From CAWCPR01 sp963797475 (lineage in GTDB: Bacteria > Chloroflexota > Anaerolineae > Anaerolineales > UBA4823): a stretch of 64,000 bases of DNA. The notes under the pieces were generated by a model, which saw only the letters and a program-made list of their open reading frames with translations, was not told where the DNA came from and made no database searches. Of this stretch, positions 25,316 through 36,600 are shown piece after piece. The translations under genes were made by a program, and so were the position numbers. The DNA lies in NCBI GenBank assembly GCA_963797475.1, contig CAWCPR010000003.1, positions 372,001-436,000 on the forward strand, written 5' to 3'. The stretch's first letter is position 1; each line of letters starts with the position of its first letter.

Positions 25316-26995
25316 ATGTACGACCGGCAAAAGCTGGACCAGTTAAGGCAGAAGATGGAAAAATGGGAGGAGACCACCCTGCAGCAAAGCCTGGCGCGCC
25401 TGCCAGAGCGTAAAGATGAATTCTCCACCACCTCTTCGGAGCCAGTTGATCGCCTTTACACCCCGCTGGATGTAAGCGATATGGATTACCTGGAAGACCT
25501 GGGGCTGCCAGGCGAATACCCATTCACACGCGGCATCCATCCCACCATGCACCGCAGCCGCTTGTGGACCATGCGCATGTTCGCGGGTTTCGGCACGGCT
25601 GAAGAAACCAATTTGCGCTTTAAATACCTGCTGGAACAAGGCCAGACCGGGCTTTCTGTCGCCTTTGATTTACCCACGCTGATGGGCTACGATACGGACG
25701 CGACCGAATCTCTGGGGGAATTTGGCAAGTGTGGGGTTGCTGTATCCTCTTTGAAGGACATGGAGCTCTTGTTCGAGGGCATCCCCCTGGATAAAGTTTC
25801 TACCAGTATGACCATCAACTCGCCGGCGGCAATCATCTGGGCCATGTATATCGCCACGGCGGAGAAACAGGGGCTGCGCCCGGATCAACTGCGCGGGACC
25901 ACTCAAAACGATATTTTGAAGGAATATATCGCCCAAAAAGAATACATCTTCCCACCTGAGCCTTCCATGCGCCTGGTGGTGGACACCATTGAGTTCGGCA
26001 CGCAATCCGTACCGCAGTGGAATCCCATCAGCATATCCGGTTACCATATCCGCGAAGCCGGCTCCACAGCAGCCCAAGAGCTGGCCTTCACCCTGGCGGA
26101 TGGGCTGGAATACGTTCGCTGGGCATTGCAGCGCGGCCTGCAGGTAGATGATTTCGCGCCGCGCCTGTCTTTCTTTTTCAACGCGCACAACGACTTCTTT
26201 GAAGAGATCGGTAAATACCGGGCTGCCCGTAGAATTTGGGCGCACGAAATGCGCCAGACATTCCATGCGGAAAACCCACGCTCCTGGTTGATGCGCTTTC
26301 ACACGCAAACCGCTGGCGTTTCGCTCACAGCCCAACAGCCGGAAAACAATATCGTTCGCGTCGCCTTGCAGGCCCTGGCGGCAGTTCTTGGCGGTACGCA
26401 GTCGCTGCATACCAACAGCATGGACGAGGCCCTGGCGCTGCCCTCTGAACACGCAGTGACCATTGCGCTGCGCACTCAACAAGTGATCGCCGAAGAATCC
26501 GGCGTCGCCAACACCATCGATCCCCTGGGTGGATCCTTCTTCGTCGAAGCGCAAACAAACCACATCGAAAGCCAGGCTTATAATTATTTCCGCCGCATCA
26601 ACGAATTGGGTGGTTTGCTGCCTGCCATCGAGCAGGGTTTTCTGCAGAAAGAGATTTCGGATGCAGCCTACCGTTACCAACGCGAGATCGACGATGGCAA
26701 ACGTAAGATTGTTGGCGTGAACGCTTACGAAGATAAAAAACGGGTAGCCATACCGATTTTGGAGATGGATCCACAGGGCTACAAACGCCAGGTCTCCCGG
26801 CTGAACGCTGTGCGCCAGGAACGCGACTCGGGCTGCGTTGGCCAGTCGTTGGACAGGCTGAGAATTGCCTGCCAGGGAACGGAAAACACGATGCCCTTTA
26901 TATTGGAGGCAGTGCGCGCTTACGCTACCCTGGGTGAGGTCGTGGGAGTGATGAAAGAAGTTTTTGGCGTTTACGAGGAGCCCACCTGGATCTAA
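25316..26995 (+). CDS. mcmA: Methylmalonyl-CoA mutase large (catalytic) subunit
   Basis: 559 residues of the acyl-CoA mutase large-subunit family. The substrate-binding TIM barrel is clear: YPFTRGIHPTMHRSRLWTMR, FDLPTLMGYDTD, FNAHNDFFEE, RFHTQTAGVSLTAQQPENN, and HTNSMDEALALP. There is no B12-binding domain. That domain is encoded separately at 43243-43668, as in archaeal and other split mutases. The enzyme interconverts (R)-methylmalonyl-CoA and succinyl-CoA in propionate and branched-chain metabolism. ATG 25316 follows GGGAGAGAAG; longer upstream frames contain no mutase-like sequence. A close relative such as isobutyryl-CoA mutase cannot be excluded. Confidence 0.92.
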   Translation: MYDRQKLDQLRQKMEKWEETTLQQSLARLPERKDEFSTTSSEPVDRLYTPLDVSDMDYLEDLGLPGEYPFTRGIHPTMHRSRLWTMRMFAGFGTAEETNLRFKYLLEQGQTGLSVAFDLPTLMGYDTDATESLGEFGKCGVAVSSLKDMELLFEGIPLDKVSTSMTINSPAAIIWAMYIATAEKQGLRPDQLRGTTQNDILKEYIAQKEYIFPPEPSMRLVVDTIEFGTQSVPQWNPISISGYHIREAGSTAAQELAFTLADGLEYVRWALQRGLQVDDFAPRLSFFFNAHNDFFEEIGKYRAARRIWAHEMRQTFHAENPRSWLMRFHTQTAGVSLTAQQPENNIVRVALQALAAVLGGTQSLHTNSMDEALALPSEHAVTIALRTQQVIAEESGVANTIDPLGGSFFVEAQTNHIESQAYNYFRRINELGGLLPAIEQGFLQKEISDAAYRYQREIDDGKRKIVGVNAYEDKKRVAIPILEMDPQGYKRQVSRLNAVRQERDSGCVGQSLDRLRIACQGTENTMPFILEAVRAYATLGEVVGVMKEVFGVYEEPTWI

Positions 26996-27037
26996 GCCAA
27001 AACGCCGGTAACTTTTCCAAAAAAATTGTATTTTCTA

Positions 27038-27064
27038 AAAAATTGGGGGAACGCCCCAATTTTT
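27038..27064 (+). terminator. Intrinsic terminator after the mutase gene
   Basis: Perfect 11-bp stem AAAAATTGGGG / CCCCAATTTTT with a 5-nt loop. The A and T arms flank a G4/C4 core, which suits bidirectional termination. It lies 43 nt after the mutase stop and 45 nt before the phosphofructokinase ATG. Confidence 0.7.
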
Positions 27065-27108
27065 GGGAAATACCATAAAACTCAAAATCTTATCTTGGAG
27101 GCTGTGAC

Positions 27109-28311
27109 ATGGCGAATGTCCAAAAGAAAAAAGGGGTGATCGGTATTCTGACAGGAGGCGGCGATGTGCCTGGGTTAAACCCCGCTATTCGAGCAGTCAC
27201 CATCCGGGCTTTACGGGAGGGCTACCAGGTGATCGGGCTGCGCAGAGGCTGGGCTGGTGTAATGAGTATGCAGCGTGACCCGAAGGCAGATAATAGCGAG
27301 TATATCCAGATTCTGACGGAAGAAATTGTAAACAAAGCCGGGCGCACCGGGGGTACCTTCCTGCACACATCACGAACACGCCCCAGCCACGTACCGAAAG
27401 CCAATGTACCGCTGCATCTGCAGGACACTTACAAAGAAGACTTGAATGATTTGACCGCAGAGGTGATCAAAAACCTGGATTACCTCGGAATCGACTACCT
27501 GATCCCTATCGGCGGCGATGATACCTTAAGCTATGCCGTGCGGCTGTACAAAGATGGGATTAAGGTCGTGGCGATCCCCAAAACCATGGATAATGATGTG
27601 CCGGGCACCGATTACTGTATCGGTTTCAGCACCTGCGTCACTCGCACGATCATGATGACCAACAGCCTGCGCACCACTGCCGGTTCCCACGAGCGCTTTC
27701 TGGTCCTGGAAGTTTTCGGCCGCTACGCCGGATTTACCGCCATGCTGCCTACCATGGCAGGCGCAGCCAACCGCTGCGTGATTCCTGAATATAGATTTCA
27801 TGTTGAAAATTTGGCTGAGCTGCTCGCATATGATCGCGCTAAAAATCCAAGCAAATATTCGGTCGTTTTGGTATCCGAAGGCGCGATGTTTGAAGGGGGC
27901 GAGATGGTGTTTGAAAACACAGCCACTGATATGTATGGCCACGCGAAATTGGGTGGGATTGGTGATATCCTTTCAGCCAGATTGAAGGACCTTTCACCTC
28001 AATTTAACAACGGAAAGCCGATCAATGTGATCAACCAAAAACTCGGCTATCTGGTGCGCGGCGGCGATCCAGACGCAATCGATTCAATCGTCCCAATGGC
28101 TTATGGCAACCTGGCGTTGGACTTGATCCTGGACGGATTTCATGGCCGCCTGGTCGTCTTAAAAAATGGACGCTATGATAATGTACCGATCGAGGTCGTT
28201 TCAAGCTCAAAGAAAACGGTCAACGTAGAGAGATTTTATAATATCGAAAGACTTCGCCCGCACTACAAGAGCTTCGAAATGAAACCTCTGTTTATTATGA
28301 CGAGTGAATAA
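27109..28311 (+). CDS. Phosphofructokinase, PPi-type active-site residues (first copy)
   Basis: 400 residues of the PfkA fold: ILTGGGDVPGLNPAIR at the N-terminus, GGDDT at 135-139, PKTMDNDVPGTD at 157 onward, AGSHERFLVLEVFGRYAG. It phosphorylates fructose 6-phosphate. Known family rules associate Asp at the second D of GGDD and Lys in PKT with pyrophosphate use; ATP enzymes typically have GGDGS and PGTIDND. I infer a PPi-dependent or dual enzyme. GGAGG lies 9 nt before the ATG. It is directly followed by a paralogue, suggesting a hetero-oligomer or distinct cofactors. Confidence 0.88.
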   Translation: MANVQKKKGVIGILTGGGDVPGLNPAIRAVTIRALREGYQVIGLRRGWAGVMSMQRDPKADNSEYIQILTEEIVNKAGRTGGTFLHTSRTRPSHVPKANVPLHLQDTYKEDLNDLTAEVIKNLDYLGIDYLIPIGGDDTLSYAVRLYKDGIKVVAIPKTMDNDVPGTDYCIGFSTCVTRTIMMTNSLRTTAGSHERFLVLEVFGRYAGFTAMLPTMAGAANRCVIPEYRFHVENLAELLAYDRAKNPSKYSVVLVSEGAMFEGGEMVFENTATDMYGHAKLGGIGDILSARLKDLSPQFNNGKPINVINQKLGYLVRGGDPDAIDSIVPMAYGNLALDLILDGFHGRLVVLKNGRYDNVPIEVVSSSKKTVNVERFYNIERLRPHYKSFEMKPLFIMTSE

Positions 28312-28312
28312 G

Positions 28313-29467
28313 ATGCGAATCGGGGTATTAACCGGCGGTGGTGATGTCCCTGGATTAAATCCCTGTATCAAGGCCCTGGTTCAACGTGCGAACGAATCGG
28401 GCCACGAAGTGATTGGAATCCGCAAAGGCTGGTCGGGGCTGTTGAATTACAACCCGGATGATCCAGATACCTGGGAAAAGTGCATACTGTCGTTGGACAA
28501 CCAGAATACCCGGACCATCGACCGCACCGGCGGAACCATCCTACACACAAGCCGATTAAACCCGTCCAGCGTGCGACCGAATGAAGCGCCGCCATTTTTG
28601 CGCAGCGATTTTGAAGAAGACAGCCAATCAACCCTGGATTTCACGCCGCATATCCTGAAAGTGCTGGCGCATGCCCGGATTGATGTGGTCGTTCCTATTG
28701 GCGGAGATGACACCCTGAGCTACGGGGCATGCCTGCACGAGGAAAATTTCCCCGTTATCGCAATCCCCAAAACGATGGACAACGATGTTTTCGGCACCGA
28801 TTACTGCATCGGATTTTCAACAGCGATAACCCGCAGCGTGCAATTCATTCACCAATTGCGCACCTCTGCCGGTTCTCACGAGCGGCTGGCTATCATCGAA
28901 TTATTCGGCAGAAATTCCGGTGAAACCTGCCTGATCTCATCTCACCTGGCAGGCGTAGATCGGGCGCTCATCTCCGAAGTCCCTTTTGACCCGGAAAAAT
29001 TGGCGCGCCTGCTCCTGGCCGATCGCGAAAACAATCCCAGCAATTATGCGATGGTAACGATTTCGGAGGGGGCGCGCTTCACCGGGGGGAAGATTATCGA
29101 ATACGGGCAGGCCGATGCATTCGGACATAAAAAATTGGGAGGCATCGGTATGCTAACTGCAGAAGCGCTCAAAGAAATCACCGGACTGAACACCATATAC
29201 CAGCAGTTCGCTTATTTGATGCGCAGCGGAGCGCCTGATTCGCTCGACCTGATGGTCGGGGTAAATTATGCTAACCTGACGATGGACTTAATTGCCGCAA
29301 AAGAATTCGGACGTATGGTCGCTTTGCAAGGAGGCCGTTATACACACGTGCCGGCGAATACGGTATCCATGGGCGTCAAGCGAGTCGACGTGGATGAATT
29401 GTATGACGCCGAGAATTATCGCCCGCGCGTCCGGTCGGTATACGATAAACCCATGTTCCTGTATTAA
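28313..29467 (+). CDS. Phosphofructokinase, PPi-type active-site residues (second copy)
   Basis: About 384 residues, clearly paralogous to the preceding gene: VLTGGGDVPGLNPCIK, GGDDT (130-134), PKTMDNDVFGTD (152 on), AGSHERLAIIELFGRNSG. The ATG at 28313 is 1 nt after the previous stop with GAGTGA just before it; GTG 28304, overlapping the first copy, is also possible. The two copies diverge throughout, so duplication is old. Same strand and tight spacing imply a two-gene unit controlling the fructose 6-phosphate step. The 3' end is 15 nt from the convergent dnaE end. Confidence 0.88.
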   Translation: MRIGVLTGGGDVPGLNPCIKALVQRANESGHEVIGIRKGWSGLLNYNPDDPDTWEKCILSLDNQNTRTIDRTGGTILHTSRLNPSSVRPNEAPPFLRSDFEEDSQSTLDFTPHILKVLAHARIDVVVPIGGDDTLSYGACLHEENFPVIAIPKTMDNDVFGTDYCIGFSTAITRSVQFIHQLRTSAGSHERLAIIELFGRNSGETCLISSHLAGVDRALISEVPFDPEKLARLLLADRENNPSNYAMVTISEGARFTGGKIIEYGQADAFGHKKLGGIGMLTAEALKEITGLNTIYQQFAYLMRSGAPDSLDLMVGVNYANLTMDLIAAKEFGRMVALQGGRYTHVPANTVSMGVKRVDVDELYDAENYRPRVRSVYDKPMFLY

Positions 29468-29482
29468 ACTGGATCCAGCAGG

Positions 29483-32400
29483 CTATTGGAAAGTAATCGG
29501 CTCTACACGCACGTTTTCCAGCCCGATTAGAGCCGTCAATCGGCTCATTAATTCGGGACAGACCCCAGCAGTAAAATTGGGAAACTCCAGCAAATAGCCG
29601 CGACCGCGCTCGAACAGGTGGAAGGCAAAACGGTCGTTCCCCGGATATGACGTAATAATGCCGTGCATTCGTCTTAAACGCAAGACGTCGCGGGTTTTAT
29701 CTCCGGTTGAGCGCAGCACGACGGTAAGCATATAGACCGTCCCGTCGTAATCCTCCGTCTTTGTCGCTGGAGAAACCAGGTAGAGGGGCAGCGCGGAGGC
29801 TCGCAGTCCTTCGGGCTCGTTTTTTATTTCCGCGGACGGAGGCGCTGCGGGCAATGCCGGGCGTGATATTACGGATTCTTCGCTTTCTGGCGCAACCGCC
29901 AGAACAACCGTTGGCGCTCCGGCGTGAACAGAAAATTCCACCTGGGTCATGACAGGCTGGGTTTCGGTTGATGGCGCTGGCACAACCTGCGGGTTTTCCT
30001 GGAGGCGGGACTCTGGAATGGTCAGAACCTGGTCGTAGCTTTCCCAACCCGGGGGAAAGATATCCGGAGGCGGCGGCGAGTCGGATTCCCATTCGTTAAA
30101 ATCAGAGCTATCAGGAACCGGTTTCCTTTCAGGATCTTCGTCGATACGCTCGGAAACCTTGTGCGCTGGCTGCAGATTATCGCTGGAGGATTCAAGTTCA
30201 TTGGGTCGCGTCGACCCGGCATCTCTGGATTTACCCGCGCTCCAGGCCGTCTGGGATGCAGGGTTTTGTGTCGATCTCTCCAAAGGTCGTTCATTCAAAG
30301 GGTTGACCGTGGTAAATTCAGTGGTGATATTATCCACCAATACCTTGGGTTCTGCTCCTTCTGTATCGAGACGCCCTTCCACCAGGATTATGCGGTCATA
30401 ATCGATTAAATCCGAGAATTTAGCCCATACGCGGGGGAAAATTACCAGCTCTATAGCGCCTTGCAGGTCCTCCAGCGTAACAAACCCCATCGGTTTGCCG
30501 GCTTTGCTCTGGTGGTGGCGGATACGGATGATCAGCCCCGCTACACGGACATGCTCATTCGGTCCAGCCTCAGAAAGCTGGGCAGAAAAATGCGTAACTG
30601 CATCGTTCAGCTCTTTCATCACCGGGCTAAGTGGGTGATCCGACACATACAGGCCGATCAACTCGCGCTCCCAATTCAAGATTTCACGGCGGCTGATTTC
30701 CATGGTCGCGGCTGGCAAGGCAATCTCTTCTTCCAGGCCTGTATGTTCGCCAAACAAGCTCATTTGCCCCATTTCTGCGGCGCGGAAATGAGAGGTGCTG
30801 ACGGCTATAATGCGATCCAATGCTTCCAGTATTGCAGTGCGCGGGCCGAAACAATCCAATGCACCTACCCGGGTCAAACTTTCCAAGGCGCGTTTGCCTA
30901 CATGGCGTAAATCAACCCGCCTGGCGATATCGTTCAAATCGGTGAACGGCTGGCTGCCACGCGCCTCCAGGATCGCGTCCACTGGACTCTGTCCAACATT
31001 TTTTACAGCTCCCAGGCCAAAGCGAATCACAGATGTGCCATCGTCACGATCTTCTATTGCAAAATCCCACTCGCTGGCGTTGACATCCGGAGGTTCAACC
31101 GCCAGGCCCATACGTCTGCAATCCGCCACATAAAAAGCCACCTTGGCTGTGTCGTTCTTACTGACGGATAGCAGGGCAGTCATATATTCAACGGGGTAGT
31201 GCGTCTTAAGATAACCGGTCTGAACGGAGATCACGCCATAATCGACGGCGTGAACTCTTATTAAAGCCATAACGGGCGAACTCTTCCCAATCGTCGAATA
31301 TCGCGCCGGCAGTATCTTCAGTGATACCATTTGTAATACAGCCAGTGATAAACTTCTGGCGGTGCTTGAGCAGTTTTTCTTTTAATTTCTTGGCGATGGC
31401 TTTGCGAAGGTCATCGGCTTCAGGGGCGGAATAGCCAGCCAGGTTCATCGCCGCAAACATCAACTGTTCCTGGTAAACCGGATAGCCGTATGTCTCATCG
31501 AATATCGATTCCAACAATGGGTGACGGTATTGGACTTCTTCTTCCCCATGCATCCGGCGGATATAGCCCGGGATAAAGTCCATCGGGCCGGGCCGGAAAA
31601 GCGCCACCATAGCAATAACGTTGGCAAGCTCTTTGGGCCTCATCTGCATCAGGTAGCGACGCATGCCCGAACCTTCGACTTGGAATACGCCCGCGGTTTC
31701 ACCACGACCGAGGAGCTCATAGGTCTCAGGATCGTCCGTCGGGATATTATCCAGGTTGAGATCCACCCCATGCCGCTCGCAGATTAAGTCGCAGGCACGC
31801 GCCATGATGGTTAATGTGGCCAGGCCCAAGAAATCCACTTTGAGCAGGCCTAATGAATCCAGGATGGACATTTCGAACTGGGTTACAGTCTTGACCGGAC
31901 TTTCGGCCGAAGAACCCCCGGTTGGGCGATGAAGAGGCAGGTATTCAATAATCGGTTTGTCGGTGATAATGACTCCGGCGGCGTGCGTGCCGGCATTCCG
32001 TACAACTCCCTCCATCTGTTTGGCGGTATCGATCAGATCGCGCAAATATGGCGTTGTTTGGTAAAGTTGTTTGAATTCGACGACCTCATCCAGCGCGTTT
32101 TCGATCGTTACCGGTTTCCCGGGGATATTGGGGATCAACTTCGCCACCCGGTCCACTTCGGAGAGCGGGATATCCATCACACGACCGACATCGCGAATCG
32201 CAGCCCGCGCTCCCAGGGTACCAAAAGTGATGATCTGGGCTACCTTGTCATCGCCATACGTTTTGGCTGTATATTCCATCATCTCAGCGCGGCGGTCGTC
32301 ACGGAAATCGAGGTCGATATCCGGCATAGAAATACGGCCCGGGTTAAGAAAACGCTCGAAGATCAAGCCATGTTCGATCGGATCCACCAGCGTTATGTCC

Positions 32401-33509
32401 AGGGAATACGCAACGATCGATCCAGCCGCTGAACCTCGGGCGTTATACCAGATGCCCTGCTGGCGGGCATACCGGCATAGATCCCAAACGATCAGGAAGT
32501 AGGCGTCGAAGCCCATCTGGTGGATGATCCCTAACTCGTAGTTCAGGCGCTGAATCACGTCCGGGTCACCGGAGTGCGGTCCGTAACGACGCTCGATCCC
32601 GGCCTCGCACAAGCTGCGCAAATAGCTCTCTGTGTCATAACCTTGCGGGACATTAAAATGCGGCAGGCGGTAACCTTTAAAGTCCAGGTCGATATTGCAG
32701 CGTTCGGCGATCAATAGTGTATTACTCAAAGCTTGCGGCACTTCGGAGAAGAGGCCGGCCATTTCCTGGGGGCTGCGCAAATAATAGGATTCGTCCGACA
32801 TACGCATCCGGCTCGGGTCGCTGAGCAAACACCCGGTCTGGATGGCGAGCAGAATATCCTGTAAGCGAGCATCGCCGCGATCGACGTAGTGGACGTCATT
32901 CGTGGCGACAAAGCGGGCATCGTAACGCCGTCCCAGGTCGATCAGATTCTTATTGATCGATTCCAATTCTTTGATATCATGCTGCTGGAGCTCCAGGAAG
33001 AAATTATCTGCGCCAAATACTTCATAATACCAGTCGAGCTGCTTGCGCGCGGCCTGGAATTGGCCATTCTGTATCATGCGCGGGATTTCTGCCGACATAC
33101 ATCCGGAAGTGCAGATCAACCCTTCAGCGTGCTGCGCCAGGAATTCGTGGTCGACGCGCGGGAAATAATAAAAACCATCCAACTGGGCCGCGCTGGCAAT
33201 CCTCAATAAATTGAGATAGCCAGTTTGATTTTCTGCGAGCAACAGCAAATGAGTGGAGCGCTTATCGAACTGTGCATCATGTTCCTTCATCGACCGGGCT
33301 GCCAGATAAGATTCCACCCCGATAATCGGTTTAACCCCGGCTGCTTTCGCAGTCCGGTAAAAATCGATTACCCCGAACATCGTGCCATGGTCAGTCAGCG
33401 CCAGAGCAGGCATGTTCATCTCTTTGGCGCGATTCACCAACTTTTTAATGTTGCTGAAACCATCCAGCAAGGAGTATTCAGAATGGACGTGAAGGTGGAC
33501 GAAGGACAT
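29483..33509 (-). CDS. dnaE: DNA polymerase III alpha subunit, frameshifted
   Basis: The replicative polymerase. The N-terminal PHP domain starts MSFVHLHVHSEYSLLDG with LTDHGTMFG. Catalytic palm follows, with PDIDLDFRDDRR and the TQFEMSILDSLGLLKVDFLG region, then fingers, helix-hairpin-helix and an OB-fold. A Pro/Ser/Glu-rich linker and a conserved-looking C-terminal domain end the protein. The frame breaks at 31253-31254: removing one T (minus strand, AGTTC to AGTC) joins GFNKS to HAVDYGVISVQ, giving about 1341 residues. As read, the first frame ends at 31206 and the second is open from 31330. An essential gene is unlikely to be broken, so a base-call error is the best explanation. No intein is seen. 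Confidence 0.93.
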
Positions 33510-33550
33510 AATTACCTGACCGCAAATCCCTAAAACCCGTCTTGTCCAAA

Positions 33551-33637
33551 GATTATAGCATAGGGGTCCTTTTGAGGGTCGAAGTTTTAAGATGAGAATT
33601 CTTGTTTACCTTATTCTTATATCCCTATGCTATAATC
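33551..33637. promoter_or_regulatory. Mirror-image divergent promoters of dnaE and secA
   Basis: The same 15-nt sequence CCCTATGCTATAATC occurs on the plus strand (33623-33637, toward secA) and on the minus strand (33565-33551, toward dnaE). Each contains an extended -10 (TGC-TATAAT). The -35 boxes are weak, for example TTACCT at 33607 for secA. The arrangement would start divergent transcripts from identical cores. Confidence 0.7.
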
Positions 33638-33658
33638 GCGGCCGCGAGGTGTTTATAA

Positions 33659-36600
33659 ATGCTTAAAAAATTCGTGCGAATTTTCGGGGGTGACCCCAAC
33701 AAGCGTGAAATAGAAAAATATTCGGATCTTGTCGATGAAATCAACGGCCTGGAGGCCGAATTCGAGACTTTAAGCAACGAAGCGCTGCGCCTCAAGACCG
33801 ACGAGTTTCGCCTCAGATTGGCGGAAGATGAAACGCTGGACGAAATCCTACCGGAAGCATTCGCCGCTGTGCGTGAAGCCAGCAAGCGCACGATCGGTTT
33901 ACGGCACTATGATGTGCAGCTGATCGGCGGATCGGCCATGCACCAGGGGAAAATCGCCGAGATGCGCACCGGCGAGGGGAAAACGCTGGTTGCGACACTT
34001 CCCATGTATTTAAACGCATTGACTGGCAAAGGCGTCCACTTGATCACGGTCAACGATTACCTAGCCCGGCGAGACGCTCGTTGGATGGCCCCAATCTACG
34101 ATGCGCTCGGGATGAGTGTTGGCGTGTTACAAATGGCGGCCCGCACGGAAAACGGGAAAAAGGCTTTTCTTGTGGATCTGGAACGCGAATCGCCGCATGA
34201 AGACCAGCACCAACTTCGCATGGCGCCGCGCGCGGAAGCTTACCAGGCCGACATCACCTATGGGACCAACAGTGAGTTCGGCTTCGATTACCTGCGCGAT
34301 AACATGACGATGAACATGGAGGATCGTGTACAGCGAGGCCATTACTTCGCCATCGTGGATGAGGTGGATAATGTGCTCATCGATGAAGCACGCACCCCTC
34401 TGATCATCTCCGGCCCGGCCCAGGACGAAGCAGAATGGTACATTCGCATGGCTCAAGTTGTCAAACAGCTTCGAGGTGAAGATTATGAGGTCAGCGAGAA
34501 AGATCGAACGGTTACGCTTACTGAGGTCGGCGAAATGCGAGTCGAAGAGATCCTGGGGATGGCGCTGCGCGACCCGGATCGTCCTGAGGATGTGACTCAC
34601 GAGCAGGCGCGCCTGCTGGGCTATCTGGAGCAGGCGCTGCGGGCGCAATTCCTGTTCCGCCGAAACAAAGATTACCTGGTGCAGGCCGGGAAGGTCGTCA
34701 TCATCGACGAGTTTACAGGCAGGTTAATGCCCGGTCGCCGCTGGTCAGATGGTTTGCACCAGGCTGTCGAAGCCAAAGAAGGCGTGCGCGTCCAAAGCAA
34801 ATCGGTCACCTATGCGACAATCACAATCCAGAATTACTTCCGCATGTATGAAAAGCTATCCGGCATGACCGGTACTGCTGTAACTGAAGCGGAAGAATTT
34901 GACGAAATCTACAAGCTGGACGTTTTAGCGATTCCAACCAACCTGGAATACCAGGCAACGCGCCCGATTCGGGATTGCTTGAGTTAGAGGGTCGCGATGA
35001 ACAAGGATATAAATATCGCTACTACACTCGCAGCGACGACCAGGAACACAAGCCAGTATTTTGGAAACGCAAAGATTACCCTGATGTCGTCTACCGCACT
35101 GAAGAGGCGAAGCTGCGCGCCATTGCTCTCGAGATCTTGCGCTACCACGTGCAGGGCCGGCCGCTGCTGGTAGGCACCACATCGGTAGAGCTCAGCGAGC
35201 ACGTCTCTAACCGGCTGCGATCCGAGCCGCTGCGCCGGCTTGCCCTGGTGCAACTGCTGCGCAGCAGCTGGATGGACAATCACAATCGTGAAGAAGACGG
35301 GCGGCAGATCCCCGAATTACAGTTTCTGAACGAATCCCTGGAAAAGCTCGATATCTCCGAAATGCGCAAGCTTGCGCGTGAATTGGCCATTTCTTTTAAT
35401 CCGGAAGATGGCGCAAACATCGAACGCCTGACATCCATCCTGGAATTGGCCAGCGAGGATAAGGAGCGGCTGGTATCCGTTTTTCAGGCTGGAATTCCTC
35501 ACGAAGTGCTCAACGCCCGTAAGCACACCGAAGAGAGCCAAATCATAGCCGGGGCAGGCTCTTACGGGGCGGTAACGATTGCGACGAATATGGCCGGGCG
35601 CGGCGTCGACATCAAATTGGGCGGCGAGCTGGCTGAAGAAATCCTGGCCTCCGTAAATCGAGTATTACGGCGCGGGGGACAAGACGATCCATATGATATG
35701 ACAATGGAAAAGCGCCGCGAGGCCCTTCTCCAAATGGATCTCGCCGAATTCAGCATTTATGAATCTGAAGTCAATTATTACTTGCAGCATATGAAAGATA
35801 TGGAACGGGTACGCCAGTTGGGAGGGCTGCATGTGATCGGCTCGGAACGCCACGAAGCCCGCCGCATCGACAACCAATTGCGCGGTCGTGCGGCACGCCA
35901 GGGTGACCCAGGGTCTTCACGCTTCTATCTCTCAATGGAAGACGAATTAATGCGCCTGTTTGGCGGGCAGCAGGCAGACAACCTGATGCAGCGCTTGAAG
36001 ATCGACGACGCGCTGCCGCTGGAAGTCGGCCTGGTCAGCCGTATCGTCGAACAGTCCCAAACCCGCGTTGAAGGCGCTAACTTCGATGTGCGTAAACATC
36101 TGCTGGAATACGATGATGTGCTCAATACCCAGCGCTCCAAAATTTACGCCCAGCGCAACCGGGTCTTCACGAAAGACGACTTAAGCGAAGATGTGACCGA
36201 TATGCTGCGCACAGAAGTCACGCAGCGCGTCCCGGAAGCGCTGAAAGACGAAGAAGGTCCCTGGAAACTGCTCGCCTGGCTGGAACAGATCCAGCCGCCG
36301 TTGACCATCGACGGCTCCATATTTCCTTCATTCTCAATGCGTTTGCTCGTCGACCACATCTGGCAAACGGCGAGCGGCGGAGATCCTAACGGCAGCATCA
36401 GCAGCGAGGCCGCCAAAGCCGCACTGCTGAACGTGGCCCAGGAATCGCTCAAGGCTGAGGAACAGCGCCTGTTAACCACAGTCAATGCCCTGCTCAACCA
36501 GACACAAGATCGACTGGAAAGCCAGGTCAACGAGCGCATGGAGACCCTGGATACCTTCATTGAGGGGCTCAGTCTTGAGGATGAGACCGGAAACCGCCGG

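Noticed and set aside
34960..34990. Programmed frameshifting in secA
   Set aside because: No slippery heptamer, SD-like stimulator or downstream structure was seen, and six other genes have similar isolated breaks, so an indel error is simpler.
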